NCBI RefSeq assembly: GCF_000219625.1
Contig: NC_018213.1
Location: 924,055 to 988,054 of the forward strand
DNA from: Zymoseptoria tritici IPO323
Lineage: Eukaryota; Ascomycota; Dothideomycetes; Mycosphaerellales; Mycosphaerellaceae
DNA: 64,000 bases
Reading direction: 5' to 3'
In this document: one piece after another, positions 1 to 10,730 of the stretch
Layout of the letters: every line of letters starts with the position of its first letter
Numbering within the stretch: the stretch's first letter is position 1
Position numbers and translations under genes: made by a program
Notes under the pieces: generated by a model
Database searches by the model: none
What the model saw: only the letters and a program-made list of their open reading frames with translations
What the model was told of the DNA's origin: nothing

Positions 1-819
1 CCCAGAATCACGACACCTCACAGCCGACAAGGTAGCGTGAACGGAAACCCAAGCCCTACCTTCAATGGCTTCCCACGGGGCACGCCGGCTCACAGCAGAC
101 AGGGCAGCATGAATTATGATCCAATGCCTAGCCCGAATGGCTTGCCAAGAGGTACACCAGTGCACAGCAGACAGAGCAGTCTAAGCGGCGAACCAATGTG
201 CGCTGTGAACGGCATTCCAACACCGATGCACAGCAGACAGACCAGTGGACAAGGCCCTCCATCAGCGGTTCACAGCAGGCAGACCAGTGGACAAGGCTAT
301 GCACCACCGGTTCACAGCAGACAAACCAGCGCGCAAGGCTACCCAACAAGCGTCCCATCGCGCAGCCCAAGTGGTTCCCCCCAGCACCTCCAAGTCCCCA
401 CGCCTCGAGGTACTCCTCGCGGCGCACCCGTCCACAGCAGACAAAGCAGTCAAAACGACTACTTCAACATCAGCCTGCCCGTAAACTCGACCGTACCTCC
501 GGGAAACCTTCAGGTACCCGCAGCAAAGTCACCTCCGAGAACCACTCCCACCATTTCAAGGCCCACCACTCCCAAAGCCACTCCCCGAGCTACTCCATCC
601 CACAGCAGACAAGGCAGCGTCGCAGACGGCCAACACAACCGTAACGTCAGCGCCCACAGCTCGGACAGCGAGGAGTCACCCAGGAGTGCATGGAGCGACT
701 GGGGCGATGGAAGCGATCGCGACTCGGTCAGTTCCGTCGCTTCGATGATGAGTCGAGCGTCGATCATGGGCAAGCCGCCTGTGGGTAGGAACTTGGATCT
801 TTATGTCAAGCCGGATTGA
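1..819 (+). CDS. Ser/Pro-rich repeat protein, 3' end (5' truncated)
   Basis: The frame is open from base 1, so this is the C-terminal ~272 residues of a longer protein whose start lies outside the window. It is low in hydrophobic residues and built on a recurring module of the form TP-x-HSRQ-[GST]-S, seen about ten times, with Pro, Thr and Ser between. The last ~70 residues are different: an acidic Ser-rich patch (SSDSEESPRSAWSDWGDGSD), then a Ser/Met-rich stretch and a terminal DLYVKPD. The repeated R-x-x-S contexts look like basophilic kinase or 14-3-3 sites, which is inference. No enzyme domain is visible in this part. The product is probably a disordered regulatory or scaffold protein; I do not recognise the family. 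Confidence 0.7.
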   Translation, partial: PRITTPHSRQGSVNGNPSPTFNGFPRGTPAHSRQGSMNYDPMPSPNGLPRGTPVHSRQSSLSGEPMCAVNGIPTPMHSRQTSGQGPPSAVHSRQTSGQGYAPPVHSRQTSAQGYPTSVPSRSPSGSPQHLQVPTPRGTPRGAPVHSRQSSQNDYFNISLPVNSTVPPGNLQVPAAKSPPRTTPTISRPTTPKATPRATPSHSRQGSVADGQHNRNVSAHSSDSEESPRSAWSDWGDGSDRDSVSSVASMMSRASIMGKPPVGRNLDLYVKPD

Positions 820-1088
820 AAGGCGTTTTGGGATCAGCGTTTTATTCTTCAACACAATTTTAATATGAAGCACTCTCAAACCACGAGTTGCTGGCAGGGA
901 CGGACTGCAAACTTGGGACCTCCAGACTCGAGACGAGCACTGGGATTTGCTACGTCGATGAGGCGATCATGGCTGTCATCACCTGGTCGATGGAGTGTTG
1001 GACGAGACATTACGACTGACACGAATACTTAGTCTGCGACCAGAGCGTATAATGTATATTAGTGATACACTTCGACTTCAATTACCTT

Positions 1089-2817
1089 TCAGACCAACAC
1101 GAAACCGCGATATCCCACATCTGCGCACTCTTCCCAAAGTTTCTTCCGATACTCAGGCAAACCACCCATGTAGTTCAAAGCCTCTCGGGTCTTGCCTGGA
1201 ATATTCGCACCTACGACCCAATGTCAGTATGATCAGAGGCAGTGACCAGGAGACTCCTTACCAAAATACCAGCTATCCGCCTGCGTGAACAAGCTCTTAT
1301 CTGCGACCTCATTGACATGCTTCCTCCATTCTTGTTCCGCCTCAACAGTCGACTCAACAGTCTTGAGACCCTTCTCTCTCATATGGTCCAGACAAGCCAC
1401 GATCCAAGCTCCCTGCGTCTCGGCAGACGATGGTCCAGTCGCAAACGCAGTCGGAGCTTGCGGACCATACGTGAAGAACAGATTCGGACATCCAGCGGTC
1501 GTCATGCCCAGGTTCGTGTATGTTGCGTTCGCCCACTTGTCTTTGACACTTTGGCCTTCGGAGTTGCGGATATCGATCTGCGTGATGCTCCCGGTGATGG
1601 AGTCAAAGCCCGTGGCGAGGATGACGAGGTCGTAGTCCCGGAGCTCACCGTCTGCTGTCCGAATGCCAGACTGGGTGAATTCTGCGATATTGTTGGCTCT
1701 CAGGTCGACCAGATCCACGTTATCCTGGTTGAAGACTTCAAAGAAGCCATCTTCCAGTGAGATTCGCTTGGTTCCGAATGGGTGGATCTTCTTCACCGGA
1801 GCCAAGATTTCAGCCTTTACAGGATCTTGTACTCTCTTAATGGTCTGCTCACGCCAGAATTGGTACGCTTCTTCGTTGAGCTCTTCGTTAAACAAGACTT
1901 CCATGTAGGTCCCCAGCCAGAAGTGCAGGCCGCCGGTGTGGTACAGTCGTTCGTATAGCTGCAGCCGTTCTTCCTTCGGGATCTTGAGAGGATGTTGCTG
2001 AGTGGCGATGAACTCATAGTCGAAGCCTGCAAATGTTTCCTTCATCTTCGGTATCACTTCCGGAAAGCTCTCTCGTGTGAGCTCGTTGTCGACTCGAGGA
2101 TTCTGCATCGGTAGCGCCGTGTTGGGCGTCCGCTGGTACACGGTGAGATGTTTTGCTTCTTTGGCCACTTCTTGGATGACCTGCACACCGGAAGCACCCG
2201 TGCCGATGACTGCCACTCTTCGGTTGTTGAGATTGACTCCTCCCTGCGGCCAGACGGCGGTATGATGAATCTCACCAGCGAACTGGTCCAGGCCTTTGAA
2301 CGAGGGAACATAACGCTTTGATGCGAAACCAGTACACAGCACAACACTCCAAGCCGTCAGTTCCGCCTCCCCGCCGTTGATGGCGCACTTCCAGTGAGCA
2401 TCCTTTGGACTCCATTGCATCGAAGTTGCCCTGGACTTGTATCGAACATCTCGACTCAAGTCCCAGACTTTATCCAGATGTCGGAAGTAATCCGCCAGTT
2501 CATCCCGGCCAGGAAAGCGCTCTTTCCAATCCCAGTTCTGCCATGTCTCTTCGGATGTCAATTGGTACGTGGGCACGGGAGTGTCGACACGAGCGCCAGG
2601 ATATGCATTCCTATCGACGAGATGAGTTTTGTCATCAATCCTCACAAGGCTTCTCTCACCAGTGCCAGATACCGCCGAGCCCAGTGCCAGCTTCCACCAA
2701 TAAAGCTTTGTAGCCCTTTTTACGAAGCGTGTGAAGTTGCCATACTCCACAGAAGCCTCCTCCTACCACTAGTACGTCGAAGTGACCGAGCTGCTCATTG
2801 CTGGCGGAATTCGACAT
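1089..2817 (-). CDS. Flavin-containing Baeyer-Villiger monooxygenase
   Basis: Three exons (2817-2660, 2610-1262, 1210-1089) give 542 residues, the usual length of cyclohexanone/phenylacetone-type monooxygenases. The 49-bp and 51-bp introns are GT-AG. The first FAD-binding Rossmann motif GGGFCG is at residues 19-24 and YPGARVD follows near 56. The Baeyer-Villiger fingerprint F-x-G-x3-H-x3-W is present as FAGEIHHTAVWP at about 163, followed by the NADPH-binding GTGASG at about 189. The ATG at 2817 is needed to include the first dinucleotide motif; the longest single open frame lacks it. The enzyme should insert oxygen next to a ketone using NADPH and O2; the substrate cannot be read from sequence. 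It lies between the truncated repeat protein and the left end of a degraded transposon. Confidence 0.9.
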
Positions 2818-3137
2818 GTCGGCGTCGTCGTGGTCTTCGGAATGAAGGTGAAAGCAAAGGCTTCACTTCACGCCTCCCGTGGTGTTTCATATAGTCGGTT
2901 CTCCGGACAAAGAGGAGTCGCCTCGGGTATGCGATGAAGATCGAGTGGGGTCGCAGGTTGCCATTCTTCTGTGGAACCTGCATAGCACGTTGGCGTTCAT
3001 AATCGACCACATCTTATCACTTGCCAGCATCTCAGCAGGAGGATTCGCCATATCGATGTATATTGATGAAGGAGCTGAAAGTCAGCAAGGAGAGTGAAGT
3101 GATGCCAAATAGTGGGTCCCGTCGTCCGTGCACCTCG
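2818..3137. other. Gap between monooxygenase and transposon
   Basis: About 320 bp upstream of the monooxygenase start. No ORF with family features is seen. The final four bases (ctcg, 3134-3137) are the left copy of the transposon's candidate target-site duplication. Confidence 0.5.
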
Positions 3138-3630
3138 GATGGCGGCCCATAGTGACATTTAGGCGGATTCATCGATTCTGAAAAACCTCGTTTATCGATG
3201 TTAAGGCTTACTAAGCGCTCGCAACGTCTACCTCTCTTGCTCGCAATAGCGTTCTTCTTCTTTAAACCCTTACTACCCTCGCCGTCGCCGTCGCCGTCGC
3301 CGTAACCCTCGCCCTTACTACCTTCGACATACTACGCCCTCGCATCGATATCGACTACCTTCGAAAGGAGATCGAGCTCCTTCTTAGAGTTTCCGAGTAG
3401 ACGTAGGACGCTGTTATCTAATAGCTAAAGGACGAGAAGGGCGTGTTAATTAGCCTACGAACATTCCGCGAGAAGCTCTAGGTATAGGGCATATTAACAC
3501 GGCTAAAGGTCTACAAAGATATAGAATATAGAGCACTACTATATGCAAGGATTAAGGAGCTCTTCTAGAAATAGGACTCGAAGGATAAGAGGCTGCTAAG
3601 GAACTTAAAGAAGGACGGCTTTAAGCTCTT

Positions 3631-4379
3631 GTTTGTTTGTTTTGTTTGTTTCTTCCATTTACGTCCTTTTGGAGTCTATAACTATGTAGGACGGCCTTGC
3701 CCTAAAGGCAAGGCAGCAGATCTATTTACAATCAAAATCTTTTATATTCTTTAACCTTAGGGGAAAACCCCGTGCCTAAGGCAATGCTAAAGGACTTTAA
3801 ACAAATGTAGAACAAAGGAAATCAAACGAGTGCTGCAGCCTAGGGCTGCAGAATTTTCGTGCCAAGCTTTTTGCAGAATTTTCAGCGGATCCTTCCGCTT
3901 CGCACGCACGCATGCTGCAAATTCGAATTCGAAACGCAGTGCAAAAGCAGTGCAAAAGCAGCTGTCTAACTCGCTGCCTTCTCTTATCCTTAATATGCCT
4001 TTGTGGAACTGTATGCCGCTTCTAAACGTATACAGCTACGCAGGTTAATCGCAGAGTTATAGATTCTACTAACTGTTCCAGCTCTTTAAAGTGTTTCGGT
4101 TCGGATTTCGAGGAGGTGCGCGTATAGGGTAGAGTGGATTGCTTCTTCTTCTTCTTCTTGTTTGTAGCGTTTGTAGCGTAGAGGGCGTTCGAATCGTACT
4201 GTTGTTCTGTAGCTTGTGTTTTAATAGGAGGCGTACCTCTAGGTCGTGTTGTTGTTGTTGTTGTAAGGGAAGAGGGATCGACGGCCTCTCCAATCCTCCG
4301 GAGGAAACTTAGCTCTACAACGACGGTATCGTCGCAGGTTCGTAGCCGGCACCACGTACAGGTGTTCCTCGTCGCCGAC
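3631..4379 (-). mobile_element. Nested non-LTR-retroelement-like insertion (SINE or truncated LINE)
   Basis: The 15-bp sequence CGGCTTTAAGCTCTT occurs at 3616-3630 and again at 4380-4394, flanking 749 bp. Just inside the left copy is a (GTTT)n tract (3631-3652), which on the minus strand is a 3' (CAAA)n tail. A variable-length duplication plus a simple-repeat tail is typical of target-primed retrotransposition. Unlike the host element, this insert keeps normal CpA and TpG content, so it arrived after the main RIP damage or escaped it. Only a 74-residue low-complexity frame is open on the minus strand (4293-4069). I cannot assign a family and see no convincing pol III box pair in the expected orientation. 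Confidence 0.6.
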
Positions 4380-4594
4380 CGGCTTTAAGCTCTTATTAAG
4401 GTAGTTAAGAACAATCCGGAAGGAGCTAGGCTTATATCGATTAACTCTAAGGGCCGATTAGCCGGAGCATAATAAGATTATACAGATAGCGTTAGAGGGG
4501 ACGATTGTAGGCAGTGCTCTAGATAACTATAGATATAAGCGGTTAGTAAGGCACCTACGGAAGGAATTCTACCTAATAGGAAGGTCTATATATA

Positions 4595-4736
4595 CGCTCG
4601 CAAGCACGCTTGTAGGCTGGATTCGTCCGCTCGCAAGTACGCTCGTAGGCTGGATTCGTCCGCTCGTAAGTACGCTCGTAGGCTAGATTCGTCCGCTCGT
4701 AAGTATGCTCGTAGGCTAGATTCGTCTGCTCGTAAA
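4595..4736 (+). repeat. 33-bp tandem repeat, ~4.3 copies
   Basis: The unit begins CGCTCGCAAGTACGCTCGTA and ends GGCTGGATTCGTC. Four full copies occupy 4595-4726 and differ mainly by C/T and G/A transitions, as RIP would produce. A shorter motif close to GCTCGTAGGCT from within the unit recurs elsewhere in the same element (near 5735, 7185, 8020 and 8165). Confidence 0.8.
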
Positions 4737-6339
4737 CCCTAATTTACGCTACTTCCCTTACTCGTAAACTCCCCCGCCTAGCTCGTACGCTAACGCTCGT
4801 CTACTCGTAGGAATTGTATATCTTATATCGCGTATTCCCTTAATCCTATAGGTTATAATGTACGCTACCGGAAGGGTAGTAAGGAGGATGTTAAGCGCGG
4901 TCGTCTAAAGGCTAAGGGCCCTAATTATATATAGTCGGTAGATGCCTACTACAAGTTCGAGATCTTTAGTATCTACTTCTACGCCTATATCGATATATAT
5001 ATACGGAAGATTATTTAGATCTACGTAGGCACTATAGCTAAGATAGTCTTCTCGGTCTCTAAGCAGTATTTAGATACAGTCCGAGAACTTAGCTTTATAC
5101 TAAAGGTAGGCTCGTAACTAGTTATACTATACTCGTAGCTCTATAGCTAGCTCTGCTAACTCTATTTATATACAGATTATGCGGGCGGATTACAGCGTAG
5201 AGACTCCTATAATAGCTAATATACACCTCTTCTGCTGTAAACTTTAGGAGGGTTAGAGCATTAAGTTCCGTAATAGCTTCTAGTATACAACGAGTAAGGG
5301 CAATTAAACGATCGAGCGCTTCTAGGGTCTTAGTGCAACTATAGTATAGAATCGATAGCGTAATCTCTTCTACCAGCTTCGCGATAGAGGCTTCTATAGC
5401 GAGGATAATAGGGCTAACCGTGTAGCGTTCCTTACTGTCTACGTTCTAATCCTCCGGTTTATAGTCGAGCTATTTATTAATAGCTATAACGACTACGCTA
5501 TTCGGAAGTAGGCTAAAGTCGAAGGGCACTTAAAGGGAATCCCTGCTAAGAACTACGAGTACCCTCCTAATAGCGTAGAGGATCGTAGAATCTACCTTAA
5601 CACAGAGCATCCGCGTATCTAGCGGATAGCGGATTAGTATACTTAATTCGGTTAGTATCCCCTACGTACGAGCGGCTACGAGCGGCTACGAGTAGTTACG
5701 AGACGACTAGGGTTAAGAAGCGGTATAGGGATTGCAAGCTTGTAGGCTAGCTTCTCGCCCTGCTAGCGTTACGAGCGTTTTGTAAGTAGTAGCGAGCGCT
5801 AACTATTTATAGATCTTGTTGCATACCTTCCTCCGCCGACTCTACTATAGGCTTCCGAGATGCTAGTAGCTAGTAGCTATCCGGAGACGCTAGATAGTCG
5901 CGAGCTAGACGCTAACGAGGATAAGATCTATATAGAAGCATATCTGTACCTCCGCGATGCTGCCGCTCGTTACCTTGCCGCTAGTAATAACCTCGTAGAG
6001 TTTTAGACCCCTCCGAAGGGCGCTAAGTTATAGCCGCGTAACCGCATAAGGGACTTCTTCCGTACTAATAGCTTTGCATTCGACTAAACGATATATAAGG
6101 GCTAGCCCTCCTACTCTTCCTCTTCCTCTTCCTCTTGCTTATTATAGCTACCTCTTAATTCTGCTACAATCCTACGGCTCTACCCTATACCTCTTATACT
6201 TCCCTCGGCGATAAGAACTGTAGCTTCTACGGCTGCCCTCTACCCTCGCGAGCGGCTCTAGCGAGTAACGACGGCGAGCCTACGAGCAACTACGAGCGCT
6301 AGCCTACCCCTCCTAGCTCCGGTGCTCGCGAAGGCTTCT

Positions 6340-7857
6340 TTATTCCGTAGAGCCGTACGAACGCTAAGATAAAGAAGGCAGCTAAGACGAAGGCCCGTAA
6401 GTTACCTAACGCTGCCGCTAACTTATTAAAGGAGGCTAAGAGGGCTAAGCGTTTAAGGGAGGTGTTAGCTAATAGCAAGGGTACGAGGAGAGGTAGTACC
6501 TAGGACGATAAGGACAAGCTACTGCTGCTGTTTACTACTAAGTGCTTCCTTTACACCGTTACCCTTATAGATCCGGAGCCTCCTATAGACGGCGAGGACG
6601 CTAACGATAATGCAACGCCGGTCTACTCCGACAAACGTAATAAGATCTTATAGCAAGTATAAGGCGTTGTTACCGAGATAGACACTATTCTCTAAAACGC
6701 TTAGAGGCATAACCGTAGACGGCTCTTCTTAGAGTATCTAATAAACGAGAGCGTAGCTACGAAGTAGCGGCGAGATAAGAGGCCCTACTACGACATCTAT
6801 TTAACGAAGGAGTATAATAGGAATTAGCCTATTAAGCTCGGCGCTAACAACGTAGCCGCTGCGAATACTACGATTAGGATAATACAGCTGTTTAATCTAA
6901 AGACAACCAGCAAGGCCCCCTTAGCGACCGTTCGGATTACTTACGTTATCTACTCTAGCGGCTAGAAGAATTACGACAATAGCTAGGTATATATAGACTT
7001 AAAACGCTCCGTAAAGAAGGACGGCGAGCCTACATTTTAGTATGTAATTAGCTACAACGTGCAGACCGATAGCACTGTCCTACACCCTAACGGGCGTATA
7101 TTTAAGGACAAGGACGGCGTTATTTACTATCCGTTTATATAGACTAATAGCTACACTAGCGTCGACGGCAAGAAAGTCCTCGTAGGCTAGAGTTACCTAC
7201 TCGTAAGCTAGCTCGTACCGGAAGTACGCTACCTTATAATAGACGTAGGCCCGTCCGGCAGTAATATTAAGGCGCTCGCAGATTAGTCTATAGGGCTCGC
7301 AAGCCGTTCTCGTATAGCTCGCACTACCCTTAGCTCCTCGTAGGCGGAGCGTTCTAGCCCTTAGCCTTAGTAGCGCTCTAGCTCTAAACGTCCTGCTAGC
7401 CGCGACCTCTAATTATCGCCGGTAAGCTAGCCTAACGACTATATTCTGCTCGACCCTAACACGGACAGCTTAGACGATATAGCAAGGGCTAAGGAAGCTA
7501 TCGCGAACCGAGCTAAGGAGAATAGTACTTCTTCGACGATTACCTCCGTAGTAGCTAGTACGCTAGCGATCCCTTCGGACTTAACGATGCCCTCTTCGTT
7601 AGCGACAACGACGATGCTAACGCCTTAGTTAAAGTTAAAGGCCCCTAGTACTGCTACTAGCACTACTAATTAAGGGGGTTTAGAGATACCGGAGGAGGTC
7701 GCCGAGCCGGTCGTTAAGTAGGTAGTTAAGCCGATCGTTTAGTAGCAGAAGATAAAGAAGAAGAAGAAGGTTAACGAGCCGGTAGCTGTTAGCACTAGAC
7801 GGAGCGAGCGGACTATTAAGCTTACCGAGAAGGGTAGGGCTAACTAGAAGGACTAAT
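6340..7857 (+). pseudogene. Second fossil reading frame of the Ginger-like element
   Basis: A long degenerate frame with only scattered TAG stops. The part from 6780 to 7260 reads as globular protein (for example KRPYYDIYLTKEYNR, then ITYVIYSSG and KDKDGVIYYPFI). The end (7700-7857) is Lys/Glu/Val-rich with a KIKKKKKVNEP run and closes in a lysine-rich tail. It lies downstream of the transposase in the same orientation. I do not recognise the family; it may be an accessory protein of the transposon. Confidence 0.5.
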
Positions 7858-8209
7858 ATATACAAATCTAATAAATATATACTACCGACGACTCGCTCGT
7901 TGCGTACTCGCGGACTAAACAGACTAGCTCGTAGCTAGAAGGAGTAATAAACGTTTATCTTATATCTTAATAGCTTAATATCTTAATATCTTAATTCTCT
8001 TCCTTAAAAACGGCTCGCGGCGTGCTCGTAGGCTAAAACGGCTCGCTCGTAAGCGTAAAAACGAGGGATTTAAGCGTAAAAACGAGGGATTTAAGGAGAT
8101 ATACAGCAACTAACGCATTTATTTAGGTATTAACGTACAGGCTCGTAAGGCTCGCGGAGAGCTCGTAGGCCAAATCGATCTATCTATTAATCTATTACGC
8201 CTAGTCTAC

Positions 8210-8635
8210 CGAACTTCTCGTTAACAGTACGCTAATACTACAACACCGACTGCTTAATCTTAGTAATAGTAGCCTTTAACTTGCTCCGCACGTTATTAAC
8301 CTCGTCTATAATCTCCTTAATTAGCTCCTCCTTTAGCTAACCTTTTAAGCCCCTTAAACTGCTAATCTTACGCTTTAAATCCGACACCTCCGACTCTAAC
8401 GTAGCGATCTTGTCCTACGCCTTATTTATCTTACCTCGCATACTACTAACTACCTCCTTTAATATAGACTTCTTTTCTACCGGCTCCTCCTTAATCTTAA
8501 CCTAATCTTTAGCAAAACACGGAGGCTTGCCCTTATAGTAGTAGTAGGCGTAGGTAGGGAGAGTCGTAGAAGTCTTATACTCGAGTCCGCGATCCTTACA
8601 CTAGCCGCACTCGGTAACCGCCGGAATGCCTGTTT
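8210..8635 (-). pseudogene. Cys-cluster plus coiled-coil fossil of the Ginger-like element
   Basis: On the minus strand the frame reads VTECG*CKDRGLEYK, then a Tyr-rich stretch, GKPPCF, and a Lys/Glu/Leu heptad-like region (KIATLESEVSDLKRKISSL) with a few stops. Several tyrosines (TAC) are likely RIP-converted cysteines (TGC), so the ancestral protein probably had a CxxC-type zinc cluster followed by a coiled coil. Similar Cys-rich domains occur in fungal proteins of unknown function. Its location inside the TIRs and its RIP damage show it is part of the element. Confidence 0.45.
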
Positions 8636-9494
8636 TTTTTTATTAGCCTACGAGCCTTACTAAGAGCTATACGAGCTATATTACCTTCGTCCGTCTCTAT
8701 AACTCTATATATATAATCGTATCTTATAAGCATCTAACGTCCGCTCTTCTTAGTGTTTTTATTACTGCTCTATGCTCTAACGAGGGCATCGTTCTATTAG
8801 AGGTCGGAGATGTACTAGAAGTCTTTAGAGGTAGCTGTAGTAGGCTTATCGTAGACGAGAAGGTCGGTAGGCAGCTAAGGAGTAGGAGCGATAGCTATAG
8901 TAGATGTAGTCGCTAGCTTATCGTCGTTGTCGTCGGAGAGAGAGAGTCCGCGCAGGCGATTAGGGTCGCGAGCCTTACTAAGTTCCGTATTAAGTAGCAT
9001 CTAACTAGCTATTTTTACGTACGCGCGTAGTGCGATGTTGCGAGATGTATATATTATATAGCGAGCGCGCTACGAGCGACGACGAGAGGTAGTAGAAGTA
9101 GTAGTGTTAATAAGAGGTTTAAGAGTCGAAGAAAATAACACTTATCTAACCAAACGGCGTATTAGCGCGCACTTACATATAATTGTTAATAATTAGAGTG
9201 ACTAGCGCAGTGACTAGCGCAGCTGTATAGCGACAATACAAGCAATTGGCGACAATAGTGGTAGTAGTAGTGTTATTGTAAAGTTGAAAATTAATGAATC
9301 CGCCTAAATGTCACTATGGGCCGCCATCCTCGCGCTTGCTCGCGCTATACAACTTCCTACTTCGGAACCACATCAACATCGTCATTACCTCCTAAATTTG
9401 TCCAAAGTTTGACAAAAACCATTTGATAGAAAGATAAATAGCCATGGCCAGAGGCTGAAGCGTATGGACTCGCGCCGGTCGCAGAGCTGAAGAC

Positions 9495-10622
9495 ATGGGC
9501 GATGCGCGCTTCGTATCCCTTGGAGGAGTCTGGCTTGATGACATCCAGATTGGAGGCCAGACGGTGCACAGGCAGGTGCTGGGTGGATCAGTGACATTCG
9601 GTGAGTGTTCCGAGAGTCGAACAAATGTATCGCATATTGTTGACGTTCCATCCAGCAACGCTCGGAGCACGACTGTTCAGCCCAACAGACCCCTCAAGCA
9701 TCCGCTTCGTGATCCGCGCTGGCAATGACTTTCCTTCAGAAACGATCTGGAAACTACGAAGATGGAAGACCAGTCTGGTAGTAGAATGGATCGAAGACTT
9801 ACCCGCGGCAAGGGGAGTGCTTCAATACGACGAGCATGACGCCAGTAGTACGCAGCCGACGCAAAACTCAAGCCATCACTCGGATATTAACAGCCAACAG
9901 GAACAACCTACCACCGCCTAACCTCACCCCTCCTCTCAACCCACCACAACCTCACCCTCTCCGACGTCGTCGGCGCCTCCTGCTTCCACTTCTTCGACAC
10001 CCCCGAGACCGTGAAAGAAGAAATCGACTCCATCTCCGACATCCGAGCCCGGCACGGCCTCAGCGGCGACCTCATCGCGATTTGGGAACCTCAAGCGAAA
10101 TCCTGCAGTCCCCGAACGCTGCCTCGGCACTTAGAGATCGCAAAGATTGTGGATGTGTTTTCGCCGAACCACGTCGAGTTGGAAAGTTTCTTCTCGTACG
10201 CCAAGCGCAGCAGTTTCGACGAGAGCAGAGTCGAGGCGCAAGCGAGTCACTTTCTTGAGTCGGGTGTTGGTTGGGAGGGAGCAGGATGTATTGTCGTCCG
10301 CGCTGGTGAGCATGGGTGTCTAGTCATGTCACGGAAGATCGGAGCCGTTTGGCTACCGGCTGTGATTCCAGCGGAGTCGCCCAAAGTTGTGGACGCCACT
10401 GGCGCCGGGAATGCTTTCCTGGGTGGCTTTGCGATGGGGCTGCTCGAGTCTGGCGACTTTGTGGTGGCGGCCAAGTACGGACAAGTCGCGGCTAGTTTCG
10501 CGATCGAGCAGGTTGGAGTACCGGAGGTCACAGGTCATGGCGAGGACGAGCTCTGGAACGGCGAAAGTGTCATGGAGCGGCTGAACAGCTACAGCCACGC
10601 TCTGAGGAATGGCAGAAGCTAG
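9495..10622 (+). CDS. MAK32: PfkB-family sugar-kinase-like protein (MAK32 type)
   Basis: Three exons (9495-9600, 9656-9844, 9901-10622) give 338 residues. The introns are 55 and 56 bp; the second holds an ATTAAC branch-like site. The N-terminal GGSVTFATLGARLF (about 30-43) and the following R-A-G-N-D-F segment match fungal MAK32-type members of the ribokinase family. The C-terminal PfkB signature reads VDATGAGNAFLGGF, with Asp263 kept but Asn269 where active kinases have the catalytic Asp. Yeast Mak32 is needed for stable maintenance of a killer dsRNA; its enzymatic activity is not established. The first in-frame ATG is used; an upstream ATG at 9444 is closed by an immediate stop. A transposon end lies 162 bp upstream. 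The family call is firm, the symbol less so. Confidence 0.8.
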
Positions 10623-10730
10623 TGTTCGGCCGCTGGGTCGTTGCGAAGATCAAGTGTCGGGCGAGATTGGAGAAAAGTCGAGCTTTGTCGAAGGAGTAAT
10701 GGCGAGTTAGGAGCCACATATACCCAGCCT

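Larger units (their letters stand above)
3340..5660 (+). pseudogene. Integrase-core (DDE) transposase fossil
   Basis: Translation is broken by many TAG/TAA codons that look like mutated Gln and Trp. Recognisable pieces in order: an N-terminal helical part ending in a TIRKELGLYR-like segment (4400-4440), a YKFEIFSIYFYAYIDIYIRK segment with the first candidate acidic residue at 4992-4994, a RADYSVETP segment with the second at 5188-5190, and TIERFWG-like residues with the glutamate at 5314-5316, followed by a long helical tail ending in AIRK. The first Asp is in a different frame from the other two, so at least one small indel has occurred between them. The nested insertion at 3631-4379 interrupts the N-terminal part; collapsing it and one duplication copy makes the frame continuous again. 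It is dead. Confidence 0.75.
3138..9328. mobile_element. Ginger-like TIR DNA transposon, RIP-degraded, 6.2 kb
   Basis: Bases 3137-3172 and 9294-9329 are perfect 36-bp inverted copies of each other; the outer end begins GGATGGCGGCCCATAGTGAC. Flanking ctcg occurs at 3134-3137 and 9329-9332, a candidate 4-bp target duplication. The interior (except a nested insert) is poor in CpA and TpG and very rich in TpA, with stop codons at former Gln/Trp positions: a strong RIP signature. Conceptual translation of 4900-5560 gives a recognisable integrase-core transposase. A DDE integrase, TIRs and a 4-bp duplication together are what is known of Ginger-class elements, so I assign it there. At least two further fossil reading frames lie inside. 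The element ends about 165 bp upstream of the MAK32-like start codon. Confidence 0.8.

Noticed and set aside
1233..2750. Monooxygenase as a single 505-residue ORF
   Set aside because: It starts at a GTG inside exon 1, lacks the first FAD motif and runs through two introns; the three-exon model restores all motifs.
3131..3142. 6-bp or 2-bp target duplication for the Ginger-like element
   Set aside because: A 6-bp reading has a mismatch and a 2-bp reading is not specific; 4 bp (ctcg) is exact and suits the transposase type.
4180..4350. tRNA-like B-box (GTTCGAATC, GGTTCGTAGCC) in the nested insertion
   Set aside because: They lie on the strand opposite to that implied by the (CAAA)n tail, and no matching A box at proper distance was found.
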